This document shows positions 26,160-33,620 of a stretch of 39,823 nucleotides of DNA, piece by piece (position 1 is the stretch's first letter; every line of letters starts with the position of its first letter). Under the pieces are notes generated by a model that ran no database searches, was not told where the DNA came from, and saw only the letters and a program-made list of their open reading frames with translations. The DNA is from Variovorax gracilis (GTDB lineage: Bacteria > Pseudomonadota > Gammaproteobacteria > Burkholderiales > Burkholderiaceae_C), in assembly GCF_030317115.1 (NCBI RefSeq), contig NZ_JASZYF010000041.1, forward strand, positions 1-39,823, given 5' to 3'. The translations under genes and the position numbers were made by a program.

Positions 26160-28574
26160 ATGGCGACGCTGGTCGACGTCCAGTTGATCGAGGGGCTCGG
26201 TCTGCCCTACGCGCCGGGCGCTGAAACGAACCTGCTCGACGGCGCGCTCGATCCGCTGTTCAACACAGCGTGGCAGGCGTTCGTGGCGCAGTTTCCTGGT
26301 CAGACATTGCTGCCGCTCTTCGATGAATTGCCGGTCGAACAGCTGGCCGACCTCGTGGACGGCGCCCGCATCAGCGGCGACGAGCCGCCGAATCCCTTCG
26401 TCTGGTTCACGCTCAGCGTGGACGACGCCGATGTCGATGCGGTGTTGCTGGCGCTGCTCGCCTTGCCAATGGTGGTGTCTGCCGGACCACGGCCAGCGGT
26501 GTTCCTGCCGAACACGGTGTCCTACGGCACCAACCCGCGGGCCGCCGAGGGGCAGACGTTTCAGATCCGTCCGTCACCGATCGGCGTCGACGCGATCTAC
26601 GCGTGGCAGATCGCCGGCGGTGCGGGTGACAACGGCCGCGTCGGCGACATCGAATCGGGGTGGCGGCTCAATCACGAGGAGCTGATCACGCAGAAAATTA
26701 CGCGGCGATCGGTCTTCGGGGTGGAATTCGAAATCAATCACGGCACCGGGGTGGCGGGCATCCTCGTCGGCGCCGACAACGGCGTCGGTACTGTCGGCAT
26801 CGTGCCCAACGCTGAACTCGAGCTCTTTTCAGAGACACGGTCGAATGGGATTCCAAGTTTCGCCAACGCGATTGCCGTCGCCGCAGCCAGCCTGACCGCC
26901 GGCGACGTTCTGCTGCTCGAGGGCGCCAACAACTTCTTCGCAGGCGGCAACGCGCCCGACATCCTCGTCGAGTTCGATCCGGCGGTGCAGCTGCAGATCC
27001 GTCTGGCCGTCGGTCGCGGCATCACCGTAATCGAACCGGCTGGCAACGGTGGCATCGATCTCGACGCGTTTCCGTTTCTCGCGCATACGCGTCCCGAGTC
27101 GCCGACGTTTTCGGGAGCGGTGGTCGTCGGCTCCGCCACCGACACCGCTCCGGTCAGTGGCACCTGGTTCCGCCGCTCGTCGTTTGGCAGCCGCGTCGAC
27201 TGCTTCGCAGCCGATTCGCAAATCCAGTCGCCCGACTTCGGAGCGACAGATGCCTATCGGAACTTCGGCGGCACGTCAGGCGCATCGGCGATTGTGGCCG
27301 GCGTCGCCACGTCGCTGCAGTCGATGATCAAGGCCGCCAACAACGGCGGCATCCTGCCGCCCGCCGACGTGCGGCGATTCCTCAGCAGCGCGACGCTCGG
27401 CACGCTGCCGCAGAATCCGCTGGGCGCCAAGATCGGGCCGATGCCGGACTTGCGCCGGATCACGCGCGCGCTGGGGCTGCAGCGCATTCTCCCCGTGGGC
27501 GCCGCCGCCATCGGCGGCAATGCCTTGCTCATCGTGCATCTCGATGCCGACAACCGGATCGTCCGCCGACACTTCACGCTGCTGACTGGCTGGGGGCAGC
27601 CGCTGCCGACGCCCACCTCCGACGGCTCCACCGATCCCAGCGACCTCTTCGCGCTGACGGCGGCGCAGCCGGCGGTGACGTCCACCGACGAAACCAATCC
27701 GATTCCGCGCCTGGTGCACGACGCTTTCTTCAGCGGACGCCAGGGCATCCACTCCATGTTCTGGGATTCGCTGAACCAGTCCGGCAACGTCGTGACGCCC
27801 ATTGCGCCGATCACCGCTACCGCGCAGGGCAAGGCGCTCGCGGCGGTGCGCCCGAGCGAACTCCGGGTGGTTCTCGCCGGCATCAGCCCGGCGGGGCGGC
27901 TGGTCTTCCTGACCGGCGATTCACAGATCCTGCACTCCAACACCTCGACGCCGGTGGTGATTGACGCCGTGGCCTCGTATCGCCGCGTCGCCGGCCCCGC
28001 CATGGTCAGCCGCGGCGTCGGGCTCGCAGACATCGTGGCTGTCGAGGACGGAGGCGCCCTCAACTGGTACACCGGTGCGTTCCCTGGCATCGGCGGCGGA
28101 TTCACCGGACCGGTGACAGAAGCATCGGCCGTTGCCTGCGATCCCGGCGCGCGGCCGGCACTCATGTCCACCGGCAGCCTGCTCCTCGCGGCGGCGGTCA
28201 GCATCGACGGCTCGCTGCGCGCCTTCACCATCGATCCCGCGCTGCTGACGATGGATGTGCCGGTGGAGGTCGATGCGACCGTCTCAATCGCGCGCCTCGG
28301 CCCCATCGGGCTCGGGCGCACCGCGGCGAATGCCGTCATAGCCGCCGTAGACGCACAGAACGTGGTGCGTGCGGCGACGCGTCCGCTGAGCGGCGGTACC
28401 TGGACGCCGCTGATTCCGCTGCTGTCGCTCGTGCCGATCAGTCAGCTCGGCGGCGTGACGCTGGTCTCGATTGATCTGGGCGTGATGGCCATTGCCATCG
28501 GCACCAACGGCGTCATCTGCTCAGCGCTGACGGTGGACGGTGTGCTTTGGTCGCCGCTGGTCCCGCTGCCGTGA
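26160..28574 (+). CDS. Subtilisin-family (S8) serine peptidase with C-terminal domain (gene 5 of cluster)
   Basis: An 804-residue protein. The catalytic domain (about 140-440) has D163 in VGDIESGWRLNHEE, H194 in EINHGTGVAGILVG, the oxyanion N296 in EPAGNGG and S373 in GGTSGASAIVAG, so the triad is intact. Residues 1-140 form an N-terminal domain that may act like a propeptide; there is no signal peptide, unusual for this mostly secreted family. Residues about 445-804 are beta-rich repeats (NALLIVHLDADNRIVRRHFT, then similar strands) suggestive of a propeller or lectin-like fold. ATG 26160 has GGAGGG upstream. As the last gene it may process products of the cluster, which is inference. Confidence 0.88.
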   Translation: MATLVDVQLIEGLGLPYAPGAETNLLDGALDPLFNTAWQAFVAQFPGQTLLPLFDELPVEQLADLVDGARISGDEPPNPFVWFTLSVDDADVDAVLLALLALPMVVSAGPRPAVFLPNTVSYGTNPRAAEGQTFQIRPSPIGVDAIYAWQIAGGAGDNGRVGDIESGWRLNHEELITQKITRRSVFGVEFEINHGTGVAGILVGADNGVGTVGIVPNAELELFSETRSNGIPSFANAIAVAAASLTAGDVLLLEGANNFFAGGNAPDILVEFDPAVQLQIRLAVGRGITVIEPAGNGGIDLDAFPFLAHTRPESPTFSGAVVVGSATDTAPVSGTWFRRSSFGSRVDCFAADSQIQSPDFGATDAYRNFGGTSGASAIVAGVATSLQSMIKAANNGGILPPADVRRFLSSATLGTLPQNPLGAKIGPMPDLRRITRALGLQRILPVGAAAIGGNALLIVHLDADNRIVRRHFTLLTGWGQPLPTPTSDGSTDPSDLFALTAAQPAVTSTDETNPIPRLVHDAFFSGRQGIHSMFWDSLNQSGNVVTPIAPITATAQGKALAAVRPSELRVVLAGISPAGRLVFLTGDSQILHSNTSTPVVIDAVASYRRVAGPAMVSRGVGLADIVAVEDGGALNWYTGAFPGIGGGFTGPVTEASAVACDPGARPALMSTGSLLLAAAVSIDGSLRAFTIDPALLTMDVPVEVDATVSIARLGPIGLGRTAANAVIAAVDAQNVVRAATRPLSGGTWTPLIPLLSLVPISQLGGVTLVSIDLGVMAIAIGTNGVICSALTVDGVLWSPLVPLP

Positions 28575-28896
28575 CATCCACGGAGGCCGAGCCCCAGTAG
28601 ACACGAACGGCCCCCCATACCGTAGCGTTGGCACGTCGATGGCGATCGGCCTACTGGTAGCACTCTGAACACCAATAAGTACGCGTCAGAAAGACGCCCT
28701 GCGGGTGAACCGCGATCACCGTGCTTGTGGCTCGGCGCGGCCGCTGCGATCGGCACCGTGAAGCTGAAACACGCGCTTGGCCAAGTCGATGCACTCAGAA
28801 AGTCGATGTCCATCGCAGACCTCCAATCCAGAAACGGTTGATGAGCCGCTCAGTTTGCTGTCAGGTGGGCGCGGGGTCCATCTCAGCAAATCGGTG
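28575..28896. other. Gap between the five-gene cluster and the Tn3 relic
   Basis: No gene, terminator-like hairpin or repeat was recognised. Frames here are short and overlap on both strands. It forms the right boundary of the cluster. Confidence 0.4.
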
Positions 28897-29274
28897 CGCC
28901 TTGTTTGCAGGCCCCGCATCTCTGGCATGGGTGTGCGTGACCAACGTCGACGCTTCGCTCATTGCGTCGCACTGGGACGCGCTCGTTTGTCTCACAGCGT
29001 TCCTGATGTCCGGACACGCCAGCGCGGTGGCCGTGATGGCGCGTTTGGGATCGGCAGCCAGGTCCGACGCGATCTACGAGGCCGGCGTACACCTTGGGGG
29101 ATGGCATGGAACACCGCACCGATGCAGGCGGTGCTCGCTCGCTGGGCCCATCGACGTCAGATTGTGCCGCCCGAACTCATTGGGCGGATCGCGCCCACAC
29201 GGCTGGAAGGCATCAATCTACGCGGCATCTTTCGAATCCCCATCGAGTGGTATGCCGCGCAGCTCCCATCGTCA
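28897..29274 (+). pseudogene. Tn3-family (IS1071-like) transposase C-terminal relic
   Basis: Pieces of a Tn3-family TnpA in shifting frames. First LVCRPRISGMGVRDQ (28897 onward, matching the FDLCPRL.GLR.R region), then ASLIASHWDALVCLTAF and VAVMARLGSAARSDAIYEAG (28940-29100), then after a deletion GMAWNTAPMQAVLARWAHRR and RIAPTRLEGINLRGIF (29098-29274). The last part matches the WNT...INLRG C-terminal signature of the family. Frame changes and the missing catalytic region make it non-functional. It is different from the transposase at 35481-38422. Confidence 0.8.
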
Positions 29275-29412
29275 CAAAAATGCAGCGAAAAAACGAGGGC
29301 CAATGTACCAAACCGACCCATTGCCGGTGCGGCCTGCGGCGCGATTGGATGGGTGACAGAAAGGCGATGCGCAACAAGGACTTGCGTTGGAAGCCGCATG
29401 CTCAGCAGAGCC

Positions 29413-29450
29413 CTCACTGTCATTTAGTGCACTGAAAACGAATAGACCGC
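29413..29450 (-). repeat. Surviving Tn3/IS1071-like terminal inverted repeat
   Basis: Read from the minus strand it begins GCGGTCTATTCGTTTTCAGT, close to the GGGGTCT..TCGTTTTCAGTGCA tip I remember for IS1071. It lies 140 bases after the transposase relic in the right orientation for the end of that element. No matching left repeat was found in the window. Confidence 0.55.
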
Positions 29451-29546
29451 AAGTAGACGAGTTGCCGAGCGTCTCCAGTTCCGATACTGTTGAACGGAGC
29501 CAAACCGCCGAGCATTAGGCGAGCCAGTGTTTACAAGGAGATTCAA

Positions 29547-29648
29547 ATGCCGCTGTACATCATCGAGCGCAACTTCGCGGAAAAGCTCGAAGTCAACGCC
29601 GAGGGCGTCATGTGCTGGCCACCTCAGGCCAGGTACGCAGCAGCTTGA
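29547..29648 (+). pseudogene. DUF4242 N-terminal fragment
   Basis: ATG 29547 follows AAGGAG at 29535-29540 and encodes MPLYIIERNFAEKLEVNAEG, the conserved start of DUF4242 proteins (small predicted metal-binding proteins of about 85-90 residues). After about 21 residues the sequence switches to an unrelated frame and stops at 29648. Only the first quarter survives, but with its ribosome site intact. Confidence 0.65.
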
Positions 29649-29926
29649 TGCCTGACATCCCCACGCTGGCCGAGCAGGGCTATCCCGACCTGGTCGTGCA
29701 GGAGTGGTTCGCGGTGTTCATGTTACGCAGCGTTCCATCCCCCAGGGTGGATGCGGGTGCACAAGCCGTTCGTTTGGCTACAGCACGCCCGGAGTTTGTT
29801 GCTGCGCTCAAGCCGCTTGGGATGACGACGGCAATAAGCACCCCGGCGGCGCTTGCTGCCCGCATTGCACGAGAGCAGCGCGTATGGGCGCGCCTCGTTC
29901 TCGCCGCCGGGATTCGCGTCGAATAG
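29612..29926 (+). pseudogene. Bug/TctC solute-binding protein, C-terminal fragment
   Basis: About 104 codons encode LATSGQVRSSLMPDIPTLAE, then QGYPDLVVQEWFAVF, the characteristic C-terminal lobe of TctC/Bug-family substrate-binding proteins, which bind carboxylates for tripartite tricarboxylate transporters and are greatly expanded in Burkholderiales. The N-terminal 220 residues and the signal peptide are missing. It is joined directly to the DUF4242 fragment, so a deletion fused two genes. Confidence 0.82.
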
Positions 29927-29976
29927 CGCAAGCGCGGGGCTGACTCCAACGCCGCCGCGTTCTTCATTCATTCAAG

Positions 29977-31620
29977 TCACTTGGGCACGGGCTCTGCCAA
30001 GAGCGGATCTTCGAACGCGATCTCGCCATCCACCAATGTCAACAGGCTTCTCGTCGCGGGCAGCGCCGGTAGAGGCACGGTCAGGATGTCCTGCGAAAGC
30101 AGCGCCAGGTCGGCTGCCATGCCGACTCCGATGCGCCCCTTGCTGCGCTCTTGCTTCTCGGCGAAGGCTGCGCCGGCGGTGTAGGCGAGCAAGGCTTGTT
30201 CGCGCGACAGCGCCTCGCGTGGGGATGCGGCGTAGCTGGTGGCCAGCATGATGTTGAGGAAGGGGTTGGCTTCGTCGGCACCTCCGTCTGATCCCAGCGC
30301 GACCGGCACGCCGGCTGCCAGCAGGCTCTTGAGCATCGAATGCGGTTCGGTAGGCCGTCGCGCTGCCCCGGCAGGCGGAAAGTGCGTCGGGTTCTGGATG
30401 ACGACGACGCCGAGCCGCGCCGCCTGCGCGAGCGTGTTGTCGCGGATACCGTCGCCGTGCTCGATCCGAACCCGCTTCTCCCGCCACGCCTCTGCGGAGG
30501 CCAGCGATTCCATCATGGCAAGAACGCGATCGGTTTCGGCATCTCCGACGACGTGCAGCGCCATTTGCCCGGGCCGGCGCAATGCGGTCTGCAGGATCTC
30601 GCGCACCTGCGCATCGCTGTGGTTGGAGCGGCCGCGCCAGTCCGGGCGCCCGGCATAGGGTTCGCGCTGCAGCGCGTTCTGCTCGAGCGGCGTACCGTCG
30701 AGCATCCATTTCGGGCCGTCGATGCGAACCCGTGGCGGCAAGGTCTTCGGTGCCTCGTCCATCGCAGCCCATGCACCGGCAATGCTGGGCACCGCGCCGG
30801 TCGCCCACGAATAGACCGTCCACTTCTGCGGGGTCTTTGCTTTCGCCAGCGTGTCCAGCGTGACCTCCAGCGTCTTGCCGCTGTTCATCAGGTGGATGCT
30901 GGTCACCCCCCAGCGCGCATAGCGTTGTGCCGCAGCCTGGAACGACAGTGCCAGCTTTGCCGGATCATTCGGCGTCGCGCGGACTTCGGGCACGGGCGAC
31001 GCGCCCTCGTCGGCCCGGCCGTTGAGCCGTCCGCCGGCGTCACGGCCCCATTGGCCACCGATCGGGTCGGCCACGTCCTCTGCGATGCCGATGCGCTGCA
31101 AGGCGGCGCTGTTGACGATCGCCGTGTGCCCCCAGAAGCCGCGCAGAAGCACCGGCCTGTCGGGCGCCACGGCATCGAGCGCCATCCGCCAGTTGCGTTG
31201 GTCGCGGGCAACGAGCGGGCCGATCCAGGCGCTGATCCAGTCGCCGGGCGTCTTTGCCGCGGCGGCGACGGCGGCCAGGGCCTGTTCGGCCGTCGGTCCG
31301 GGAAACGGCAGGCCCGGCATTGGCAGGGGTGCCGAGGGCAGCGTGCTGCCCAGGTGGGCATGGGATTCGATCAGGCCAGGGGTGGCGAGCCGGCCACCGG
31401 CGTCGATGACGCGTGTGGCAGGCCCTGCCAGCGCGCGAACTTCGGCATTGCCGCCAACGGCGCTGAACAGGCCGTCCTCGATCGCCATGGCTTCGGCCCG
31501 GGGCCGTGCGGGGTCGGCGGTGAAGACGTTGGCATTGACGATGACCAGCAATGGCGCGGCGAAGGCGGCCTCGCTCAAGAGCAGGGCCAAGGCAAGGAGG
31601 GCGTGACGCTTGGAGTGCAT
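29977..31620 (-). CDS. Exported amidohydrolase (YtcJ-like, Amidohydro_3)
   Basis: A 547-residue protein with a signal peptide (MHSKRHALLALALLLSEAAF, cleavage near AFA-AP at 22), so probably periplasmic. Metal-ligand motifs are all present: H87 and H89 in IESHAHLG, KWMLDG in the centre, the HVVGD histidine, RIEHGD, and the final Asp in LGSDGGADE. It ends with the MAADLALLSQDIL segment typical of the second small beta domain. The order fits the YtcJ-like amidohydrolases, whose substrates are mostly unknown. It is divergent from the CadC-like regulator gene, sharing a 178-base intergenic region that probably holds both promoters. Confidence 0.9.
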   Translation of the reverse strand: MHSKRHALLALALLLSEAAFAAPLLVIVNANVFTADPARPRAEAMAIEDGLFSAVGGNAEVRALAGPATRVIDAGGRLATPGLIESHAHLGSTLPSAPLPMPGLPFPGPTAEQALAAVAAAAKTPGDWISAWIGPLVARDQRNWRMALDAVAPDRPVLLRGFWGHTAIVNSAALQRIGIAEDVADPIGGQWGRDAGGRLNGRADEGASPVPEVRATPNDPAKLALSFQAAAQRYARWGVTSIHLMNSGKTLEVTLDTLAKAKTPQKWTVYSWATGAVPSIAGAWAAMDEAPKTLPPRVRIDGPKWMLDGTPLEQNALQREPYAGRPDWRGRSNHSDAQVREILQTALRRPGQMALHVVGDAETDRVLAMMESLASAEAWREKRVRIEHGDGIRDNTLAQAARLGVVVIQNPTHFPPAGAARRPTEPHSMLKSLLAAGVPVALGSDGGADEANPFLNIMLATSYAASPREALSREQALLAYTAGAAFAEKQERSKGRIGVGMAADLALLSQDILTVPLPALPATRSLLTLVDGEIAFEDPLLAEPVPK

Positions 31621-31798
31621 GACGGGTTCTCGAAGAATGTCGAAGCCCTGACGATTGACCAGCGGCCCGGAAAAGTCCCGATCGCATGGCGAAAACGGAC
31701 GAAATCACCCGAAGCGCAGGTGGGCGCGCGCAGAATGGTCCGCGCGCGTTCCTGCGCAAGGGCACAGCTTGGATCGAGCCGCACAGGATTCCATCGTC
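31621..31798. promoter_or_regulatory. Shared divergent promoter region
   Basis: These 178 bases separate the start codons of the amidohydrolase (minus) and the winged-helix regulator (plus). I cannot point to convincing -35/-10 boxes or an operator repeat. The layout suggests that the regulator may control the enzyme gene. Confidence 0.4.
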
Positions 31799-33475
31799 AT
31801 GCCGACCCGCCTGCAGGTCGCTGGCTTTGTCGTCGACTTCGCCCAGGAGGCACTCCTCGATGCTGCCGGCCGGCCGGTCGAACTGCGGCCGCAGGCGTTT
31901 CAGGTCTTGCGACACCTGGCCCAATGCGCGGGGCGACTGGTCACCAAGGACGAGCTCATGGCCGCCGTATGGCCGGACGTCGTTGTCACCGACGATTCGC
32001 TCGTCCAGGCAATCGGCGACATACGCCGCGCCCTCGGCGACGCCGGTCATCGCCTGGTGAAGACGGTGCCGCGCCGCGGCTACATGCTGATGGCGGCCGC
32101 CATGGCTGATCACACCTCGAGCCACAACGCCGAAGTCACGGGTAGTTCGTCGAGACCCGCGCGCCGTTGGCTGGCCCTGGGCAGCGTGGCCATCTTGCTC
32201 CTGGGCGCGGTCGTGTTCTGGCAAGAGCGCGTTCGAACCGACGCGTCCGGGGCGGTAGACGATCCCGGCGGGCCGCCGTCGATCGCGGTGCTCGCGTTCA
32301 AGGGCCCGCCCGGCGATGCCGACGGCGCGGTTCTCGCCCGCAACGTGGCGGCGGACCTGGTGTCCGAGCTGGCGCGCAGTGCCAACCTGCGCGTGGTCTC
32401 GAGCCAGTCGAGCTTCCAGTTCGCCGAAGGCAAGACGCCGTTGGCAGAGGTCGGCAGGCGCCTGCGCAGCCGGCATATTGTGGACGGCAAGGTGCGGCGC
32501 GAAGGCGAGCAGTTGCGGATGGGCGTGGAGTTGCTTGACAGCCAGGACGGTCGAATCGTCTGGTCGGCTTCCGACGTGGTCGATCGCGCCGAACTCGGCG
32601 CCGTGCAGCTGGCTCTGGTGGGCCGCATCGCCGGCACTTTGCAGGCGAAGGTAGCCGCAACCGAACAGCGGCGTGCGCTTGCGCAGCCGCCGAAGACGCT
32701 CGACGCCTATGTGCTGGTGGCGCATGGGAGGGCCATGATGGTGCGGTACAACGCCGACGGTATCCGAGCGTCGCGGCGCTACTTTTCCGAGGCCCTCGCG
32801 ATCGACCCCGACTACGCAGCCGCATGGGCGTTTCTTGGCATCGCCAACACGGTCGACATCGGTCTGCACCTGACGGGTGAGTGGGACGGGCGGCGCGTCG
32901 ACGAAGTGCTAGGCCAGATCAGACGCGCGATCGAGCTGCAGCCGGGCCTGCCGATAGCCTATGTCGCCCTGTCGCAGGCACAGAGCCGGGCAGGAGATCT
33001 CGATGCCGCGCTCGCCGCTGCGCAGCAGGCTTGCCGGCTCAGTCCGAACGATGCCGAATGCTTCTACATCCTCGGCGCGGCACATCTCCAACTCGGCCAG
33101 GTCGAACCTGCACTCGCCAACCTTGAGCAGGCGATGAACCGAAACCCGCTACCACCGGCGTATCTCCCGGCTTTCTATGCCACCGCGCTCTGGGCGAATC
33201 GACGCTTCGACGAAGCCATCCGCGCGGCCGACGACTGCCTGACGCGGGCGCCGGACTTCTGGCGTTGTCGCCAGGACCGGATCGCCGCCCTGGTCGAACT
33301 CGATCGCCTGCCCGAGGCGCGGAAGGAGGCGGCATTGCTGCAGGCGAAGGTTCCGCGCATAGGGAGCGAATGGTTCGGGTCGACATTCGGCGACCGCGCT
33401 GCGGCCCTGCGCGAGCGACGGGTGACTGCAGCGCGGTTGGCAGGCATCCCGGACACGACCACCGTTGCACAGTAG
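31799..33475 (+). CDS. CadC-like membrane transcription regulator with TPR repeats
   Basis: A 558-residue protein. Residues about 4-98 are an OmpR/PhoB-type winged helix (VELRPQAFQVLRHLAQCAGR, then LVKTVPRRGYML). A single membrane helix lies at about 124-142 (LALGSVAILLLGAVVFW). The outer part has a FlgO-like segment (PPSIAVLAFKG, then SRHIVDGKVRREGEQLRMGV) and several TPR-like repeats (about 320-480). This is the one-piece membrane-bound regulator design of CadC and ToxR. ATG 31799 is chosen over the earlier in-frame start because the domain begins there. It probably senses an envelope signal and may regulate the divergent amidohydrolase. Confidence 0.88.
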   Translation: MPTRLQVAGFVVDFAQEALLDAAGRPVELRPQAFQVLRHLAQCAGRLVTKDELMAAVWPDVVVTDDSLVQAIGDIRRALGDAGHRLVKTVPRRGYMLMAAAMADHTSSHNAEVTGSSSRPARRWLALGSVAILLLGAVVFWQERVRTDASGAVDDPGGPPSIAVLAFKGPPGDADGAVLARNVAADLVSELARSANLRVVSSQSSFQFAEGKTPLAEVGRRLRSRHIVDGKVRREGEQLRMGVELLDSQDGRIVWSASDVVDRAELGAVQLALVGRIAGTLQAKVAATEQRRALAQPPKTLDAYVLVAHGRAMMVRYNADGIRASRRYFSEALAIDPDYAAAWAFLGIANTVDIGLHLTGEWDGRRVDEVLGQIRRAIELQPGLPIAYVALSQAQSRAGDLDAALAAAQQACRLSPNDAECFYILGAAHLQLGQVEPALANLEQAMNRNPLPPAYLPAFYATALWANRRFDEAIRAADDCLTRAPDFWRCRQDRIAALVELDRLPEARKEAALLQAKVPRIGSEWFGSTFGDRAAALRERRVTAARLAGIPDTTTVAQ

Positions 33476-33620
33476 GAAATTGATCGGCCCAGGGGCATCG
33501 TCGAGTAGCTGGCCAGGGGGGTGCTTTTGAAACTCGGCGAGCACCTCCAGATAGGCATCCACGATCTGCTATTTTGTGGTGAGATCTGGATGCTCGGTGT
33601 GGCGCATGCAGGAGGTCACC

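Noticed and set aside
28575..28620. Terminator after the five-gene cluster
   Set aside because: No stem-loop followed by T residues could be found directly after the peptidase stop.
28721..29356. 211-codon plus-strand frame after the cluster treated as a new gene
   Set aside because: Only residues matching a Tn3 transposase relic make sense, and these continue in another frame, so it is part of a pseudogene.
31040..32869. 609-codon minus-strand frame spanning the regulator and amidohydrolase genes
   Set aside because: It runs antisense through the well-supported winged-helix/TPR gene and across the divergent promoter; composition is that of a shadow.
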